A stretch of 34,291 bases of DNA from Actinomyces sp. (GCF_030524025.1 NZ_JAUNHI010000006.1:69730-104020), one strand, 5' to 3'. Positions 15,194 to 30,338 are shown, counted from the first letter of the stretch. The notes: generated from the letters alone by a model not told the origin. Translations and numbers: made by a program.

Positions 15194-16795
15194 ATGCGTC
15201 GTCGTTCGTTGCTTGCTCTGTCGTGTGCTGGTGTGCTGGGTGTGCCGGTGGTGGTGGCTTGTTCCGGTGATAGCGGGTCGGGGGAGGCGGGCTCGACGGG
15301 GTCGGCGGATGGGTCGGCCGGGGCTTCTGCGGGGGTCTCGGGGTCGGCTGCTGGTGGTGGTCAGGGCTGGCAGTCGCGGCAGGTCATGGTGCTGGGGCAC
15401 TCGTTGACGGTTGATGTCGGGCCCGTGGTGGTGATGGATGAGTCGACCAGCTTGCTGCCGGTGCGGATCACGCGCGCGGCCGATGACCCGGTCGCCGGGG
15501 AGTTCAGTCTTTTCTCTGTGTGGAATGGTGTGAGTATGCAGCCGTCTCCTGGGGGTGTGCGTCTGGTGGATCCCGTGGGCGGGCAGGTGTGGGTCTCGAC
15601 GGCGCAGTCCTTGGTGGACTGGGAGCTGGCGCCGGGGGCCTCGGAGCTTGGTGGTGTGCCCTTCGGTGCGGTGGGGGTCGAGGCGGTCACGGTCATGCTG
15701 CCGCAGGCGGGTTTCGTTGAGGTCCAGGTCCAGGCGCGCCAGGAGGCGGAGGGCTCCCTGGGCGAGGGTGTGGACCTTGACGCCCTGCTCGAGGCGGTGG
15801 GTCATGACCCCGAGCTGGCCGAGCCGGTGGCGCTGGAGCGTTTCACCACGGCTTTGGACCAGTCCTCCGACACCTTGCGGACCGAGGAGTCGGTGACGGT
15901 CAATGTCGCCGGGGACGTGACCTTCGACTCCGACTCGGCGGCCCTGAGCGCGCAGGCCGACGCGGTCCTGGAGTCGGTGGCCGTCCAGGTCGAGTCCTTT
16001 CCCGACGGGGGCAGCCTGACGATCACCGGTCACACCGATGATGTGGCCGAGGATGCCTACAACCAGACCCTGTCCGAGCAGCGGGCCCAGGCGGTGGCCG
16101 ACAGGCTGGGGTCCTTGACGGACCTGTCGGCCTGGCAGGTCAGCGTGTCGGGCAAGGGCGAGACCCAGCCGCGGGTGGCCGACACCAGTGAGGAGGCGCG
16201 GGCCGCCAACCGGCGGGTCGAGGTGGTGGTCACCCCCACCGGCGGGGCGGGCGCCCAGGGCTCGTCCAGCGGCTCGGGCGAGCTGCCCGAGCCCCAGGGC
16301 CCGGTGGCCACCGGGGCCCAGGGGGTCACCGTGGACTGGCCAGACGGTGATGGCGGCCAGGTCATCATTCGCCTGCCACAGGTGGTGCGCCGCGGCGGGT
16401 ACCTGTTCGGCGAGGTCGAGGTCACCGGCGGGACCGGCGGCAGCGTCCAGCTCCTGGGGGTGTGGTTCTCCCCGCCCGACGGTGCTGCCGGCAACCCCCG
16501 CCAGGAGGATGACACCTGGACCGAGTCCCTGCGGGTCACGGACGGGCTGACCCTGGCCGCCGACGGACAGCGCCTGTACGTGGCCGACTACATGTCGGCC
16601 GCCAAGGACGTCCACCTCAGCCTCACCGAGCTCGACAACAACGAGGAGCTCGCCGAGGGGATGACCACGACCCTGTGCGCCGTGTGGCCCGACACCGACC
16701 AGGACACCGTCACCCTCGACTTCGGCACCAGCGACGAGCCCGGCGCCACCAACCGCCCCTGGCGCCTGACCGACATCCCCGTCACCGAGGCCTAA
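15194..16795 (+). CDS. OmpA-domain lipoprotein
   Basis: The protein has 533 residues. The ATG at 15194 has a GAGGAG SD 5 nt away, which favours it over the GTG at 15191. The signal peptide has lipobox VVVAC (Cys23) followed by a long Gly/Ser linker. The domain at about 60-200 is unassigned. Residues about 233-348 are an OmpA/MotB-like peptidoglycan-binding domain with TGHTDD (Asp282) and, 15 residues on, Arg297. This matches the Asp/Arg pair that binds diaminopimelate or an equivalent. A C-terminal domain of about 150 residues ends in WRLTDIPVTEA. A remnant of a second copy of this end lies at 455-592. It probably anchors the pilus machine to the wall; OmpA-type proteins are frequent at Tad loci. 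The tadG-like gene follows 13 bp later. Confidence 0.88.
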   Translation: MRRRSLLALSCAGVLGVPVVVACSGDSGSGEAGSTGSADGSAGASAGVSGSAAGGGQGWQSRQVMVLGHSLTVDVGPVVVMDESTSLLPVRITRAADDPVAGEFSLFSVWNGVSMQPSPGGVRLVDPVGGQVWVSTAQSLVDWELAPGASELGGVPFGAVGVEAVTVMLPQAGFVEVQVQARQEAEGSLGEGVDLDALLEAVGHDPELAEPVALERFTTALDQSSDTLRTEESVTVNVAGDVTFDSDSAALSAQADAVLESVAVQVESFPDGGSLTITGHTDDVAEDAYNQTLSEQRAQAVADRLGSLTDLSAWQVSVSGKGETQPRVADTSEEARAANRRVEVVVTPTGGAGAQGSSSGSGELPEPQGPVATGAQGVTVDWPDGDGGQVIIRLPQVVRRGGYLFGEVEVTGGTGGSVQLLGVWFSPPDGAAGNPRQEDDTWTESLRVTDGLTLAADGQRLYVADYMSAAKDVHLSLTELDNNEELAEGMTTTLCAVWPDTDQDTVTLDFGTSDEPGATNRPWRLTDIPVTEA

Positions 16796-16808
16796 GGAGA
16801 TTGGTCTC

Positions 16809-17546
16809 ATGCTGACAAGGAGGGGATGCGTGCGGCGACACGGAAACGCTGTCGCGTGGTGTCGGCGGCTCATGCGCAGGCGATTGGGCGCACGACGGGC
16901 GCTGAACGAGGCCGCGGACGAACAGGGCAGCATCCTGCCGTACACGGTGGCAGCAGCATTCGTCATCGTGCTCGTGGCCGTCGGCCTCATGACTGGTTTG
17001 GGCAGCGTCATCTTGGAGCGTCGGAACGCTAGCACGGCAGCCGACGCAGCCGCATTGGCCGCTGCGGAGGCGTGGGCGGAGTCGCTGGAGAGTGTTTACG
17101 ACAGTGCCACGGGTGCTGGATCCGCCGCTGAGTTGTGGGATGGATTCGGCTCACCCATCGGACCCTTTGCCGGCCATATCGCGCGCCAGGAGGCAGTCAA
17201 GTATGCTGCGCTCAACGAAGCGACTGTCACGTCCTACAGGGTCAATGCAACCGCCGGCACAGTGACGGTCTCCGTACGATCTAATTCGCCCGTCACCGGC
17301 ACCGATGAGTACATGACAGCTTCTGCCACGGCCGAGTTGGTTTTTGAAGAGGGTCTCTGTCTCAGGACAGGCCGCATCGGCCTGCGCATCAACGGCGCAT
17401 GTCGTTTGTCGCCCCCCTCGTCCGGGCCATCCGACTCCGGGCCATCCGACACAGACCTCACAGATCCGGCCCCCGGTCCAACGCCCTTCCGACTCCCATC
17501 GGGTATGGAAGACATGGCCAGCATCGACACGCGTCTTCGCAGATAG
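16809..17546 (+). CDS. TadG-like pilus-associated membrane protein
   Basis: The product has 245 residues. The SD AAGGAGA overlaps the preceding stop. A long basic N-terminus leads to DEQGSILPYTVAAAF and one membrane helix (about 43-65), then ERRNASTAADAAALAAAEAW, the hallmark of the TadG/Rv3654c-type family. No Glu at +5 is present, so prepilin cleavage is doubtful. The extracellular part (about 75-245) has a single cysteine pair and ends in a Pro/Ser/Asp-rich tail, PSDSGPSDTDLTDPAPGP. It is predicted to be a pilus-associated envelope protein. Confidence 0.82.
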   Translation: MLTRRGCVRRHGNAVAWCRRLMRRRLGARRALNEAADEQGSILPYTVAAAFVIVLVAVGLMTGLGSVILERRNASTAADAAALAAAEAWAESLESVYDSATGAGSAAELWDGFGSPIGPFAGHIARQEAVKYAALNEATVTSYRVNATAGTVTVSVRSNSPVTGTDEYMTASATAELVFEEGLCLRTGRIGLRINGACRLSPPSSGPSDSGPSDTDLTDPAPGPTPFRLPSGMEDMASIDTRLRR

Positions 17547-17560
17547 TTGCGACCTTCGCG

Positions 17561-18313
17561 TCATACGATGGCAAGGGCCCAGGAGAGCCATGCACCGGCG
17601 ACCAGATACGGGCCGAAAGCCATGCGGTCCTTTCGCCCAACACGACGCAATGCGATGAAAACAATTGCCGCAAGCCCACCGGCGAAGAAGCCCAGGAGAA
17701 GACCGGCAACCGGAACCCACAGCGCAAAACGCCCCAGCCATAGTCCGAGCACTGCCCACAACTTGACGTCACCGATGCCTAAACCTGATGGCAGCATCGC
17801 CGTGACAGTCAGCGCGGCCACCATGCTGATCGTGCACAGGATGGCGCGTAAGCCGGGCCATACGGCGGCCTCCAGTGACGCCCCAGTAGCCAGGTCAACA
17901 ATGAGCAGCATCAGAGTCGCGCCGACGATCCAGGCACCCGCGCAGAGCAGAAGGATGTTCGGCAGGCGGTGGCACACGGCGTCAACGGTGCAGGCGACGC
18001 ACAGCACGGCCATGAGAGGGACGGCGACCACAGTGGCGGCGGTTGCCTGGTTGATGACGCCCCATGTTGTGGTCAGACCGATAACAACGAGTGCCAGGCA
18101 TGCTTGAGGCAACCGCTCGAGGAGCGCGGGGAAGCGGATCGAGGTTTCGTCCCCGTCTGTCATGTCCGGCAACATCCCAGCACTCGGCGCGTGGTCGATC
18201 CCGGCCTCGAGCCGCAACTCATTGACATAACGCCTGGCGACTGTGCTCAACGGCCCAACCACGAGCAACATGGAGGCGGCGGCGATCGCGATGAGGAGCA
18301 GGGTGGCGGCCAT
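17561..18313 (-). CDS. A24-family prepilin peptidase (TadV/CpaA-like)
   Basis: This 250-residue polytopic aspartyl protease has two conserved catalytic aspartates: Asp111 in TVDAVCHRLPN and Asp182 in GLGIGDVKLW. About six to seven helices are visible. The N-terminal methylase domain of PilD is absent, and a charged loop of about 35 residues (33-66) follows the first helix. It should cleave the G|XXXXE sites of Flp (14841), the large Flp-like protein (3797) and the pseudopilins. The start uses an ATG (complement of 18311-18313) with a GAGAGG SD. It is convergent with the tadG-like gene (14 bp between stops) and divergent from the lipoprotein unit at 18543. Confidence 0.9.
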   Translation of the reverse strand: MAATLLLIAIAAASMLLVVGPLSTVARRYVNELRLEAGIDHAPSAGMLPDMTDGDETSIRFPALLERLPQACLALVVIGLTTTWGVINQATAATVVAVPLMAVLCVACTVDAVCHRLPNILLLCAGAWIVGATLMLLIVDLATGASLEAAVWPGLRAILCTISMVAALTVTAMLPSGLGIGDVKLWAVLGLWLGRFALWVPVAGLLLGFFAGGLAAIVFIALRRVGRKDRMAFGPYLVAGAWLSWALAIV

Positions 18314-18340
18314 GGAGCATAGCCTCTCACATCGATCGAC

Positions 18341-18356
18341 AACAGGCACGCCTGTT
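18341..18356. promoter_or_regulatory. operator-like inverted repeat in a divergent intergenic region
   Basis: The perfect inverted repeat AACAGGC-AC-GCCTGTT lies 28 bp upstream of the prepilin peptidase start and upstream of the rightward lipoprotein unit. Its size and symmetry suit a dimeric regulator controlling one or both divergent transcripts. Confidence 0.4.
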
Positions 18357-18424
18357 ATTCGAGTTCTCTCAAGGAGACGTCCTTGCCTGCGAGGTGTCAC
18401 TGGCGTGCTGACACAGGAGCCACG

Positions 18425-18505
18425 ATGGGCTGCGTGCCCGTGTGGCTCGGGCCGATGTGGACCGTGGCGCTCCTGCTGCTGACAGGGTGTTCGTCGAAGC
18501 GTTAG
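18425..18505 (+). CDS. possible 26-residue mini-lipoprotein
   Basis: This short frame has an AGGAG SD 5 nt before ATG 18425. It encodes a hydrophobic segment, VALLLLTG, then the lipobox LLTGC with Cys22, and stops after CSSKR. Processing would leave a five-residue lipopeptide. The N-terminus lacks the usual positive charge. A plausible promoter for the next gene overlaps its 3' end, so the frame could be a chance product or a lipoprotein remnant. Nothing else supports it as a gene. Confidence 0.3.
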   Translation: MGCVPVWLGPMWTVALLLLTGCSSKR

Positions 18506-18508
18506 AGT
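18479..18508 (+). promoter_or_regulatory. likely promoter of the lipoprotein gene at 18543
   Basis: CTGACA (18479-18484) lies 18 bp before TAGAGT (18503-18508). The predicted transcript starts about 28 nt upstream of the ATG, enough for the GGAGG ribosome binding site. Confidence 0.45.
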
Positions 18509-18542
18509 GCTGGCATCTCGTCTGACACTCCGGAGGTCCTCT

Positions 18543-19559
18543 ATGAAACTCAGCCGCAGGCTCGTTATCGCCGGGAGTGCTGTGATGTCCGCGTTTCTCC
18601 TGCCGGGATGCAGCGCGGATGGCGCCGGCGACCCGGCCACAGGATCCCCGACCGTGCCCTCGGACTGGGCAACCGACGTCATGGAGCCCCTGACGATCAG
18701 GGTCCCTGCCGATCTCACCCCCTGGTCTCAAGCCAGCGGGTCCGCTTCGTTCTACTGGGACCGCGCGTGGTCGACGGCCCCGGAGGAGCTTGGCACGTCG
18801 ACGGTTCTGCTGGCGCGCCTGTGGGGACCTGGGGCCGCCCAAGATGTCAGTGCCGCCCAGGCCGTACAGTCGTTGGCCAAGATCACCGGCGTCAGCCCTG
18901 CGACGGGCAAGGTCAATGAACTCGGCGACGGATCTCTGTGGCAGGAGTTGAGCGGATCGTCAGCCAAGGGGGCGGTGTGGGACCTGACGAACGGGATGAG
19001 CCGAGCGATCGCGGTGCTCTTCGGCCCCGAGGTGGATGATGCGCTGATCGCCTCGGTCGGTGCCGGGCTAGCCCTGGACGAGGAGGCGGAGATGCCGGCA
19101 CTGGCTGCTGGCTGGCAGCGCCGACAGGCGAACGGCGTGTCTGTTGCGGTCGGTGCGTCATGGAACGATGTCGGGCAGCCCGAGATGGGCGGCGACGTCG
19201 GTGTCTGGCAGCGGGGGTGGACCCGCCGGGTCGACGAGGCAGGTCTGCCGGTCGGTGCAGTCATGGTCGGCGCTAACCTCGCCGGCGCCTCGGTGACGGA
19301 GGCGGCCTCCGCGGTCCTCGTGGCGCCTGGTGTCACCGCCTTGCGGGACACCGTCACGACGGCATTCGCGACCGAGAACATCGAGGAGGGGCAACGGGTC
19401 GATTTCACCTGGGGCAACGGTGCCTCACACGCAGGCTCACTGTGGGTGGCTCGCGGCGAAGAGACGATCGACGGGGTGATGTACCTCTACTGGTCGGGAC
19501 CCGATGAGACCTTCGTCGCTGCTCGCGGGGTGATCGAGGCGTCCATCGCTGCCGTGTGA
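18543..19559 (+). CDS. lipoprotein with two related domains, function unknown
   Basis: The protein has 338 residues. The ATG at 18543 has a GGAGG SD 6 nt away. The signal peptide has lipobox LLPGC (Cys23), followed by an Ala/Gly/Asp linker. The mature part appears to be two copies of one domain, about 45-190 and 195-338. Each has a W-x-R-x-W segment (FYWDRAWS and GVWQRGWTR), then a beta-rich stretch and an Ala-rich helix (VSAAQAVQSL and VTEAASAVLV). The family is unknown; it loosely recalls LpqN/PsbP-like folds. It sits between the pilus genes and the ribosomal-protein operon and is transcribed divergently from the prepilin peptidase. A surface role is likely. Confidence 0.8.
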   Translation: MKLSRRLVIAGSAVMSAFLLPGCSADGAGDPATGSPTVPSDWATDVMEPLTIRVPADLTPWSQASGSASFYWDRAWSTAPEELGTSTVLLARLWGPGAAQDVSAAQAVQSLAKITGVSPATGKVNELGDGSLWQELSGSSAKGAVWDLTNGMSRAIAVLFGPEVDDALIASVGAGLALDEEAEMPALAAGWQRRQANGVSVAVGASWNDVGQPEMGGDVGVWQRGWTRRVDEAGLPVGAVMVGANLAGASVTEAASAVLVAPGVTALRDTVTTAFATENIEEGQRVDFTWGNGASHAGSLWVARGEETIDGVMYLYWSGPDETFVAARGVIEASIAAV

Positions 19560-19661
19560 CCCATGGCGGATGGATACCGCGGTAGGTGGGTCGGCGAACC
19601 GCAGGGCGGTGGAACCGCTGCTCGCGTGACCGATCGCACGACTCCGGCGGGCCCGAGCCGC

Positions 19662-19692
19662 TTGCCGTGACGCGGGGACCCCCGTGTATGGT
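19662..19692 (+). promoter_or_regulatory. rplJ-rplL promoter
   Basis: A TTGCCG -35 box (19662-19667) and a TATGGT -10 box (19687-19692) are separated by 19 bp. The predicted start falls at the beginning of the L10 leader fold, which supports the assignment. The 100 bp between the preceding lipoprotein stop and this promoter hold nothing I recognise. Confidence 0.5.
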
Positions 19693-19829
19693 GGCGCCTG
19701 CCAAAGACCGCAGGTCTCCCGCGCGAGCGGGACGAAGTCCGAGTCCTCTCGGAGGCCCGCGCAGGTGAGAGACGAGACCCCTCCGGGCTGCCCGGAGCGC
19801 GAGCCCCGTGCCCACCGGCGCGGGGCTCT
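19693..19829 (+). promoter_or_regulatory. ribosomal protein L10 leader RNA
   Basis: The leader begins with the stem CCTGC/GCAGG closing around CAAAGACC (about 19697-19715), the kink-turn-bearing L10-binding motif of L10 leaders. The GCGCAGGTGAGA block follows (about 19759-19770), then the hairpin CTCCGGG-CTG-CCCGGAG (19781-19797) and the terminator-like hairpin at 19801-19828. In known cases L10 (or the L10-L12 complex) binds this leader and lowers rplJ-rplL expression. It is recognised from motif order and context; a covariance search would settle it. Confidence 0.8.
19801..19828 (+). terminator. attenuator hairpin of the L10 leader
   Basis: The stem GAGCCCCG/CGGGGCTC spans a 12-nt loop and is followed by TTGTG, 42 nt before rplJ. 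It is the likely terminator or sequestering element switched by L10 binding. Confidence 0.6.
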
Positions 19830-19870
19830 TGTGATGCCGGGCCCTGTGGCAGACCACGGAAGGAGGGCCC

Positions 19871-20392
19871 ATGGCACGGCCTGACAAGGAGGCAGCGGTT
19901 GCCGAGCTGGCGGACAAGCTCCGTCAGTCCGAGGCCGTCCTGCTCACCGAGTACCGCGGGATGAGCGTCGCCCAGCTCCAGGAGCTGCGGCGGGCGCTCG
20001 GCGGTCACGCCGAGTACACCGTGGTGAAGAACACGCTGGCGGCCATCGCCGCCCGGCAGGCGGGCCTGGAGGCCTTCGCCGACGAGCTGAAGGGCCCCTC
20101 GGCCCTGGCCTTCGTCTCGGGGGAGCCGGTCGAGGCCGCCAAAACGCTGCGTGACTTCGCCAAGGGCAACAAGCAGCTCGTCCTCAAGGGCGGTGTCATG
20201 GACGGCAACGTCATGGACGCCACCGAGGTCGACACGCTCGCCTCGCTCGAGTCCCGCGAGGTGCTGCTGGCCAAGGCTGCGGGCGCCATGAAGGCGTCCC
20301 TGTCCAAGGCGGCGTACCTCTTCGCCGCGCCCGCCTCCAAGGCGGTCCGCACTGTCGACGCCCTGCGTGACAAGCAGGAGACCGCGGCCTGA
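19871..20392 (+). CDS. 50S ribosomal protein L10
   Basis: This is a normal-length L10 (173 residues). It starts MARPDKEAAVAELADKL and contains the LLTEYRGMSVAQLQELR, VVKNTLA and GPSALAF motifs. The GGAAGGAGG SD precedes ATG 19871. L10 anchors L7/L12 dimers in the ribosomal stalk and is the autoregulator acting through the leader just upstream. Its codons end almost always in C or G, marking high expression. rplK-rplA, usual upstream neighbours, are not adjacent here; the pilus region takes that place. Confidence 0.97.
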   Translation: MARPDKEAAVAELADKLRQSEAVLLTEYRGMSVAQLQELRRALGGHAEYTVVKNTLAAIAARQAGLEAFADELKGPSALAFVSGEPVEAAKTLRDFAKGNKQLVLKGGVMDGNVMDATEVDTLASLESREVLLAKAAGAMKASLSKAAYLFAAPASKAVRTVDALRDKQETAA

Positions 20393-20482
20393 GAGCCGCG
20401 CGCGTCACTCACATCCACCACAGACCCTGTGCTGAGAAGCTGAGCAGTGCAGGACCCGTTTTCCCAGGAAGGAACGCCCATC

Positions 20483-20875
20483 ATGGCGAAGCTGACCACC
20501 GACGAGCTCATTGAGGCCTTCAAGGAGCTCACCCTCATCGAGCTGTCCGAGTTCGTCAAGGCCTTCGAGGAGACCTTCGACGTCACCGCCGCCGCCCCGG
20601 CCGCCGTGGCCGTCGCCGCCGCCCCCGGCGCCGGCGCCGAGGCCGCTGACGCCGCCGAGGAGAAGGACGAGTTCGACGTCGTCCTCGAGGCCGCCGGCGA
20701 CAAGAAGATCCAGGTCATCAAGGAGGTGCGCGCCCTGACCTCCCTCGGCCTCAAGGAGGCCAAGGAGGTCGTCGACTCCGCCCCCAAGGCCGTGCTCGAG
20801 GGCGTCAACAAGGAGACCGCCGAGAAGGCCAAGGCCCAGCTCGAGGGCGCCGGCGCCACCGTCACCCTCAAGTGA
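20483..20875 (+). CDS. 50S ribosomal protein L7/L12
   Basis: The product has 130 residues from ATG 20483, with a GGAAGGA SD; an in-frame GTG upstream is less suitable. The N-terminal dimerisation domain ([20 protein letters not shown]) is followed by a long Ala/Pro hinge (about 38-60). The conserved C-terminal domain ([35 protein letters not shown]) recruits translation GTPases. It is co-transcribed with rplJ across a 90-bp gap. Confidence 0.97.
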   Translation: MAKLTTDELIEAFKELTLIELSEFVKAFEETFDVTAAAPAAVAVAAAPGAGAEAADAAEEKDEFDVVLEAAGDKKIQVIKEVRALTSLGLKEAKEVVDSAPKAVLEGVNKETAEKAKAQLEGAGATVTLK

Positions 20876-20925
20876 GGCACGCCCGGCGGCGGGCCCACGC
20901 GCCCTGAGCCGGCCGGATGTCGCCG

Positions 20926-20964
20926 GCGGGACCCCGTTCACCTTCAAGGTGGGCGGGGTCCCGC
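20926..20964 (+). terminator. long hairpin terminator after rplL
   Basis: GCGGGACCCCG pairs with CGGGGTCCCGC. The pairing continues through two G-T wobbles and CACCTT/AAGGTG, giving about 19 pairs with a minimal loop. It lies about 50 bp past rplL. rpoB therefore probably relies mainly on its own promoter or on readthrough. Confidence 0.8.
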
Positions 20965-21459
20965 TGCGTCTGGGCCCGGGCGGCGAGGCGAGTCCGGGGC
21001 AGATGACGTGAGTCCCGGGCTGACGCACCGAGGACGAGCGTCGGGTGTTGCGTGGTACACCGGCCCTCCCACCTGCCGGCCTCGAGCCGGGGCGGTCCGA
21101 CCGGTGCGCCGGCGCGAGCCGCTCCCTGGCCGCCCGCGACCGCCGACCCCGCCCCGTGGGCCTACTCACCCAGGCCAGATCGAGGACCGCCCCTCCGCCT
21201 CTCCGGCAGGAGGCCCCGGTCGCCCCGCGGGGCAGTATGCGTGACTGTGGCGAGAATCGCAAGGACTGCGACCCGCTCCCCGTAGATGGTCCAGGGGGGT
21301 GCGTGTACGCTAGCGCTTTGCGTCCATTGTGCGCACTGGCATCCGCAGCTGGCCCGCGGCGCCCGGTCGAGTAGGCCGGGCGATCGTTGGAATGGTAACC
21401 AAGGATCCGCACGCACCGTGAACGCAGAGTGGTCCCCGAGATGAGGGAAGGATCCCCCT
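20965..21459 (+). other. rpoB leader/promoter region
   Basis: These roughly 500 bp contain no convincing gene; the open frames present are Arg/Pro-rich and lack ribosome binding sites. The best promoter candidate is TACGCT at 21306-21311, with a weak TAGATG -35 box 17 bp upstream. This would give a transcript leader of about 140 nt before rpoB. Confidence 0.4.
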
Positions 21460-24981
<3,522 letters not shown>

Positions 24982-25000
24982 CGCCACACGGGCCCCGGTC

Positions 25001-25069
25001 GAGGGGCGGCCCCGCCGCCCCTCCCGGGACGCCCACCGGGCCCCGTGCCGTCGTGGAACCACGGCACGG
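25001..25069 (+). other. two hairpins between rpoB and rpoC
   Basis: The first stem is GAGGGGCGG/CCGCCCCTC (25001-25023, 5-nt loop). The second is CCGTGCCGT/ACGGCACGG (25043-25069, 9-nt loop). Both are perfect 9-bp stems. They may adjust mRNA processing or the beta/beta-prime ratio; no T-run follows, so full termination is unlikely. Confidence 0.55.
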
Positions 25070-25118
25070 ACGCCCCCCGCAACACACCTGATGACAGTGA
25101 CCATCGGAAGTAGGAACT

Positions 25119-29078
<3,960 letters not shown>

Positions 29079-29146
29079 GCGGTTTGTGCGCCGGTTGTGA
29101 GCCGGTTCTGAGCCCGGGGTGCGCCCCGGGGCGGACAGCGCGCGAT

Positions 29147-29183
29147 GGGCCTGGGCAGTCACCACCGGTGACTGCCCAGGCCC
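29147..29183 (+). terminator. rpoBC terminator
   Basis: A perfect 17-bp stem (GGGCCTGGGCAGTCACC with its complement) closes a 3-nt ACC loop. A second perfect stem, CCCGGGG-TGCG-CCCCGGG, lies at 29113-29130. Together they close the rpoBC transcript. Confidence 0.88.
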
Positions 29184-29260
29184 GTTGAGTACGATCGAGC
29201 TGCGCCGGGCCGGCCGCTCCGGCCGTGCGCACCGCGTCACCGTTCAAGGAGAGCCGAGCA

Positions 29261-30229
29261 GTGTCCTCACCCGCAGACTACGAACACCGGGGCTTCTCCA
29301 GCGCCCCACCCGAGCCGCCCACGCAGCGCGTGTCCATCATGGGCGGGGCGAGGCAGGCATCGACGCCCCAGGAGGCGTCCACTCAGGCCCTGCCTCAGGG
29401 GTGGGCGGAGGGCCCGCAGGCCGAGCAGTGGGCCACCCAGGCCCTGCCTCAGGGCTGGGCCGAGGACCCGCAGGCCGAGCAGTGGAGCCAGCCGGCCACC
29501 GACGTTCTGCCAACCTCCGTGCCGCCTCCCGCCGCCGTGCCGCGAACCTCCGTGCTGCCCACCACCCGCACGCCCCACGCCGCCGGGCCGCAGACCTCAG
29601 TCCTGCCCGCCGGCGGGGCGGGGGACTGGGCCACGAGCGGTCCCGGTCCGGCGGTCCCCGGTCGCGATGTCCCGGTGCCTCCGGTGTCCCCGGCGCCGCA
29701 GGCGCGTCCCGAGCCCGCCCCCCGCCCGCGCCGCCCACGGGCACCCAAGCGGCGCTCGGCGGCCCTGCCGATCGGCACACTGCTGCTCATCGCCGCCGTC
29801 GTCCTGCTCGCCTGGGGGGTGTACACCCTGCTCGTGTCCATCGACGTCCTCGACATCGTGCTCAACGGGGCGCAAACGGTCGACCTCGTGGCGGCCGGGG
29901 CGATGGCCGCCGGAGCGGTGCTCGCCTTCCTGGCCTTCATCGCCGCCATCGCCGCCGTCGTGCGCTCCCGGCCCAGGTTCGCCGCCGGCCTGCTGCTCCT
30001 GGGCACCATCATCCTGCCGACGGCGGCCGTCCTGGGCGCGGGCTACTACGGTGGAACCATCCTCAAGGACCGGACCCTGGCCGAGGCCGACCAGTACACC
30101 GGCCAGATCGACGCCGCCCAGGTCCAGCAGGTCGAGGACGTCCTCGACCAGGTCGAGGCCACCGGCGTCCAGGTGCCCTGGCGCGACGAGCTCCTCGAAA
30201 TCCTCGGCACCGTCAGCTCGGGCCAGTAG
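29261..30229 (+). CDS. proline-rich membrane protein of unknown function
   Basis: The product has 322 residues from GTG 29261 (SD AAGGAGAG about 9 nt upstream). The first half, about 170 residues, is Pro/Ala/Gln-rich and disordered. It contains two consecutive 18-residue repeats (TQALPQGWAEGPQAEQWA and a near copy) and several TSVLP motifs. A basic RPRRPRAPKRR patch precedes three membrane helices (about 172-193, 207-235 and 240-266). A short helical tail rich in Gln/Val (AQVQQVEDVLDQVE) ends the protein. Thr-rich disordered tails like this are often substrates of Ser/Thr kinases or partners of FHA proteins, which is inference. It stands alone between the rpoBC terminator and the rpsL unit. 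Confidence 0.75.
   Translation: MSSPADYEHRGFSSAPPEPPTQRVSIMGGARQASTPQEASTQALPQGWAEGPQAEQWATQALPQGWAEDPQAEQWSQPATDVLPTSVPPPAAVPRTSVLPTTRTPHAAGPQTSVLPAGGAGDWATSGPGPAVPGRDVPVPPVSPAPQARPEPAPRPRRPRAPKRRSAALPIGTLLLIAAVVLLAWGVYTLLVSIDVLDIVLNGAQTVDLVAAGAMAAGAVLAFLAFIAAIAAVVRSRPRFAAGLLLLGTIILPTAAVLGAGYYGGTILKDRTLAEADQYTGQIDAAQVQQVEDVLDQVEATGVQVPWRDELLEILGTVSSGQ
29381..29488 (+). repeat. 54-bp in-frame tandem repeat, two copies
   Basis: Copies at 29381-29434 and 29435-29488 differ at only a few bases and encode the 18-residue units of the proline-rich membrane protein. The copy number could vary by slippage without breaking the frame. Confidence 0.85.
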
Positions 30230-30247
30230 GGCCCGGGCCCACCTTCT

Positions 30248-30282
30248 CGCCGAGATCGGGACTTATGACACCTCGAGATCGG
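30248..30282 (-). repeat. 35-bp dispersed repeat, copy 2 (inverted)
   Basis: This is the reverse-complement partner of 420-454 (33 of 35 positions). It starts 18 bp after the proline-rich membrane protein gene. The two copies are in opposite orientation about 29.8 kb apart, so recombination between them would invert the whole interval. Confidence 0.75.
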
Positions 30283-30338
30283 TAGATTCGGTATATATGG
30301 CACGGCGGGGCGGTCTCCCTCCGACACGGTGGAGGGCC

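Noticed and set aside
15170-17035. 621-residue minus-strand frame opposite the OmpA-type lipoprotein
   Set aside because: It is a shadow frame; the plus strand has a signal peptide, a lipobox and an OmpA domain.
21045-21374. Open frames in the rpoB upstream region
   Set aside because: They are Arg/Pro/Ala-rich, lack ribosome binding sites and overlap each other; the region is better read as promoter and leader.
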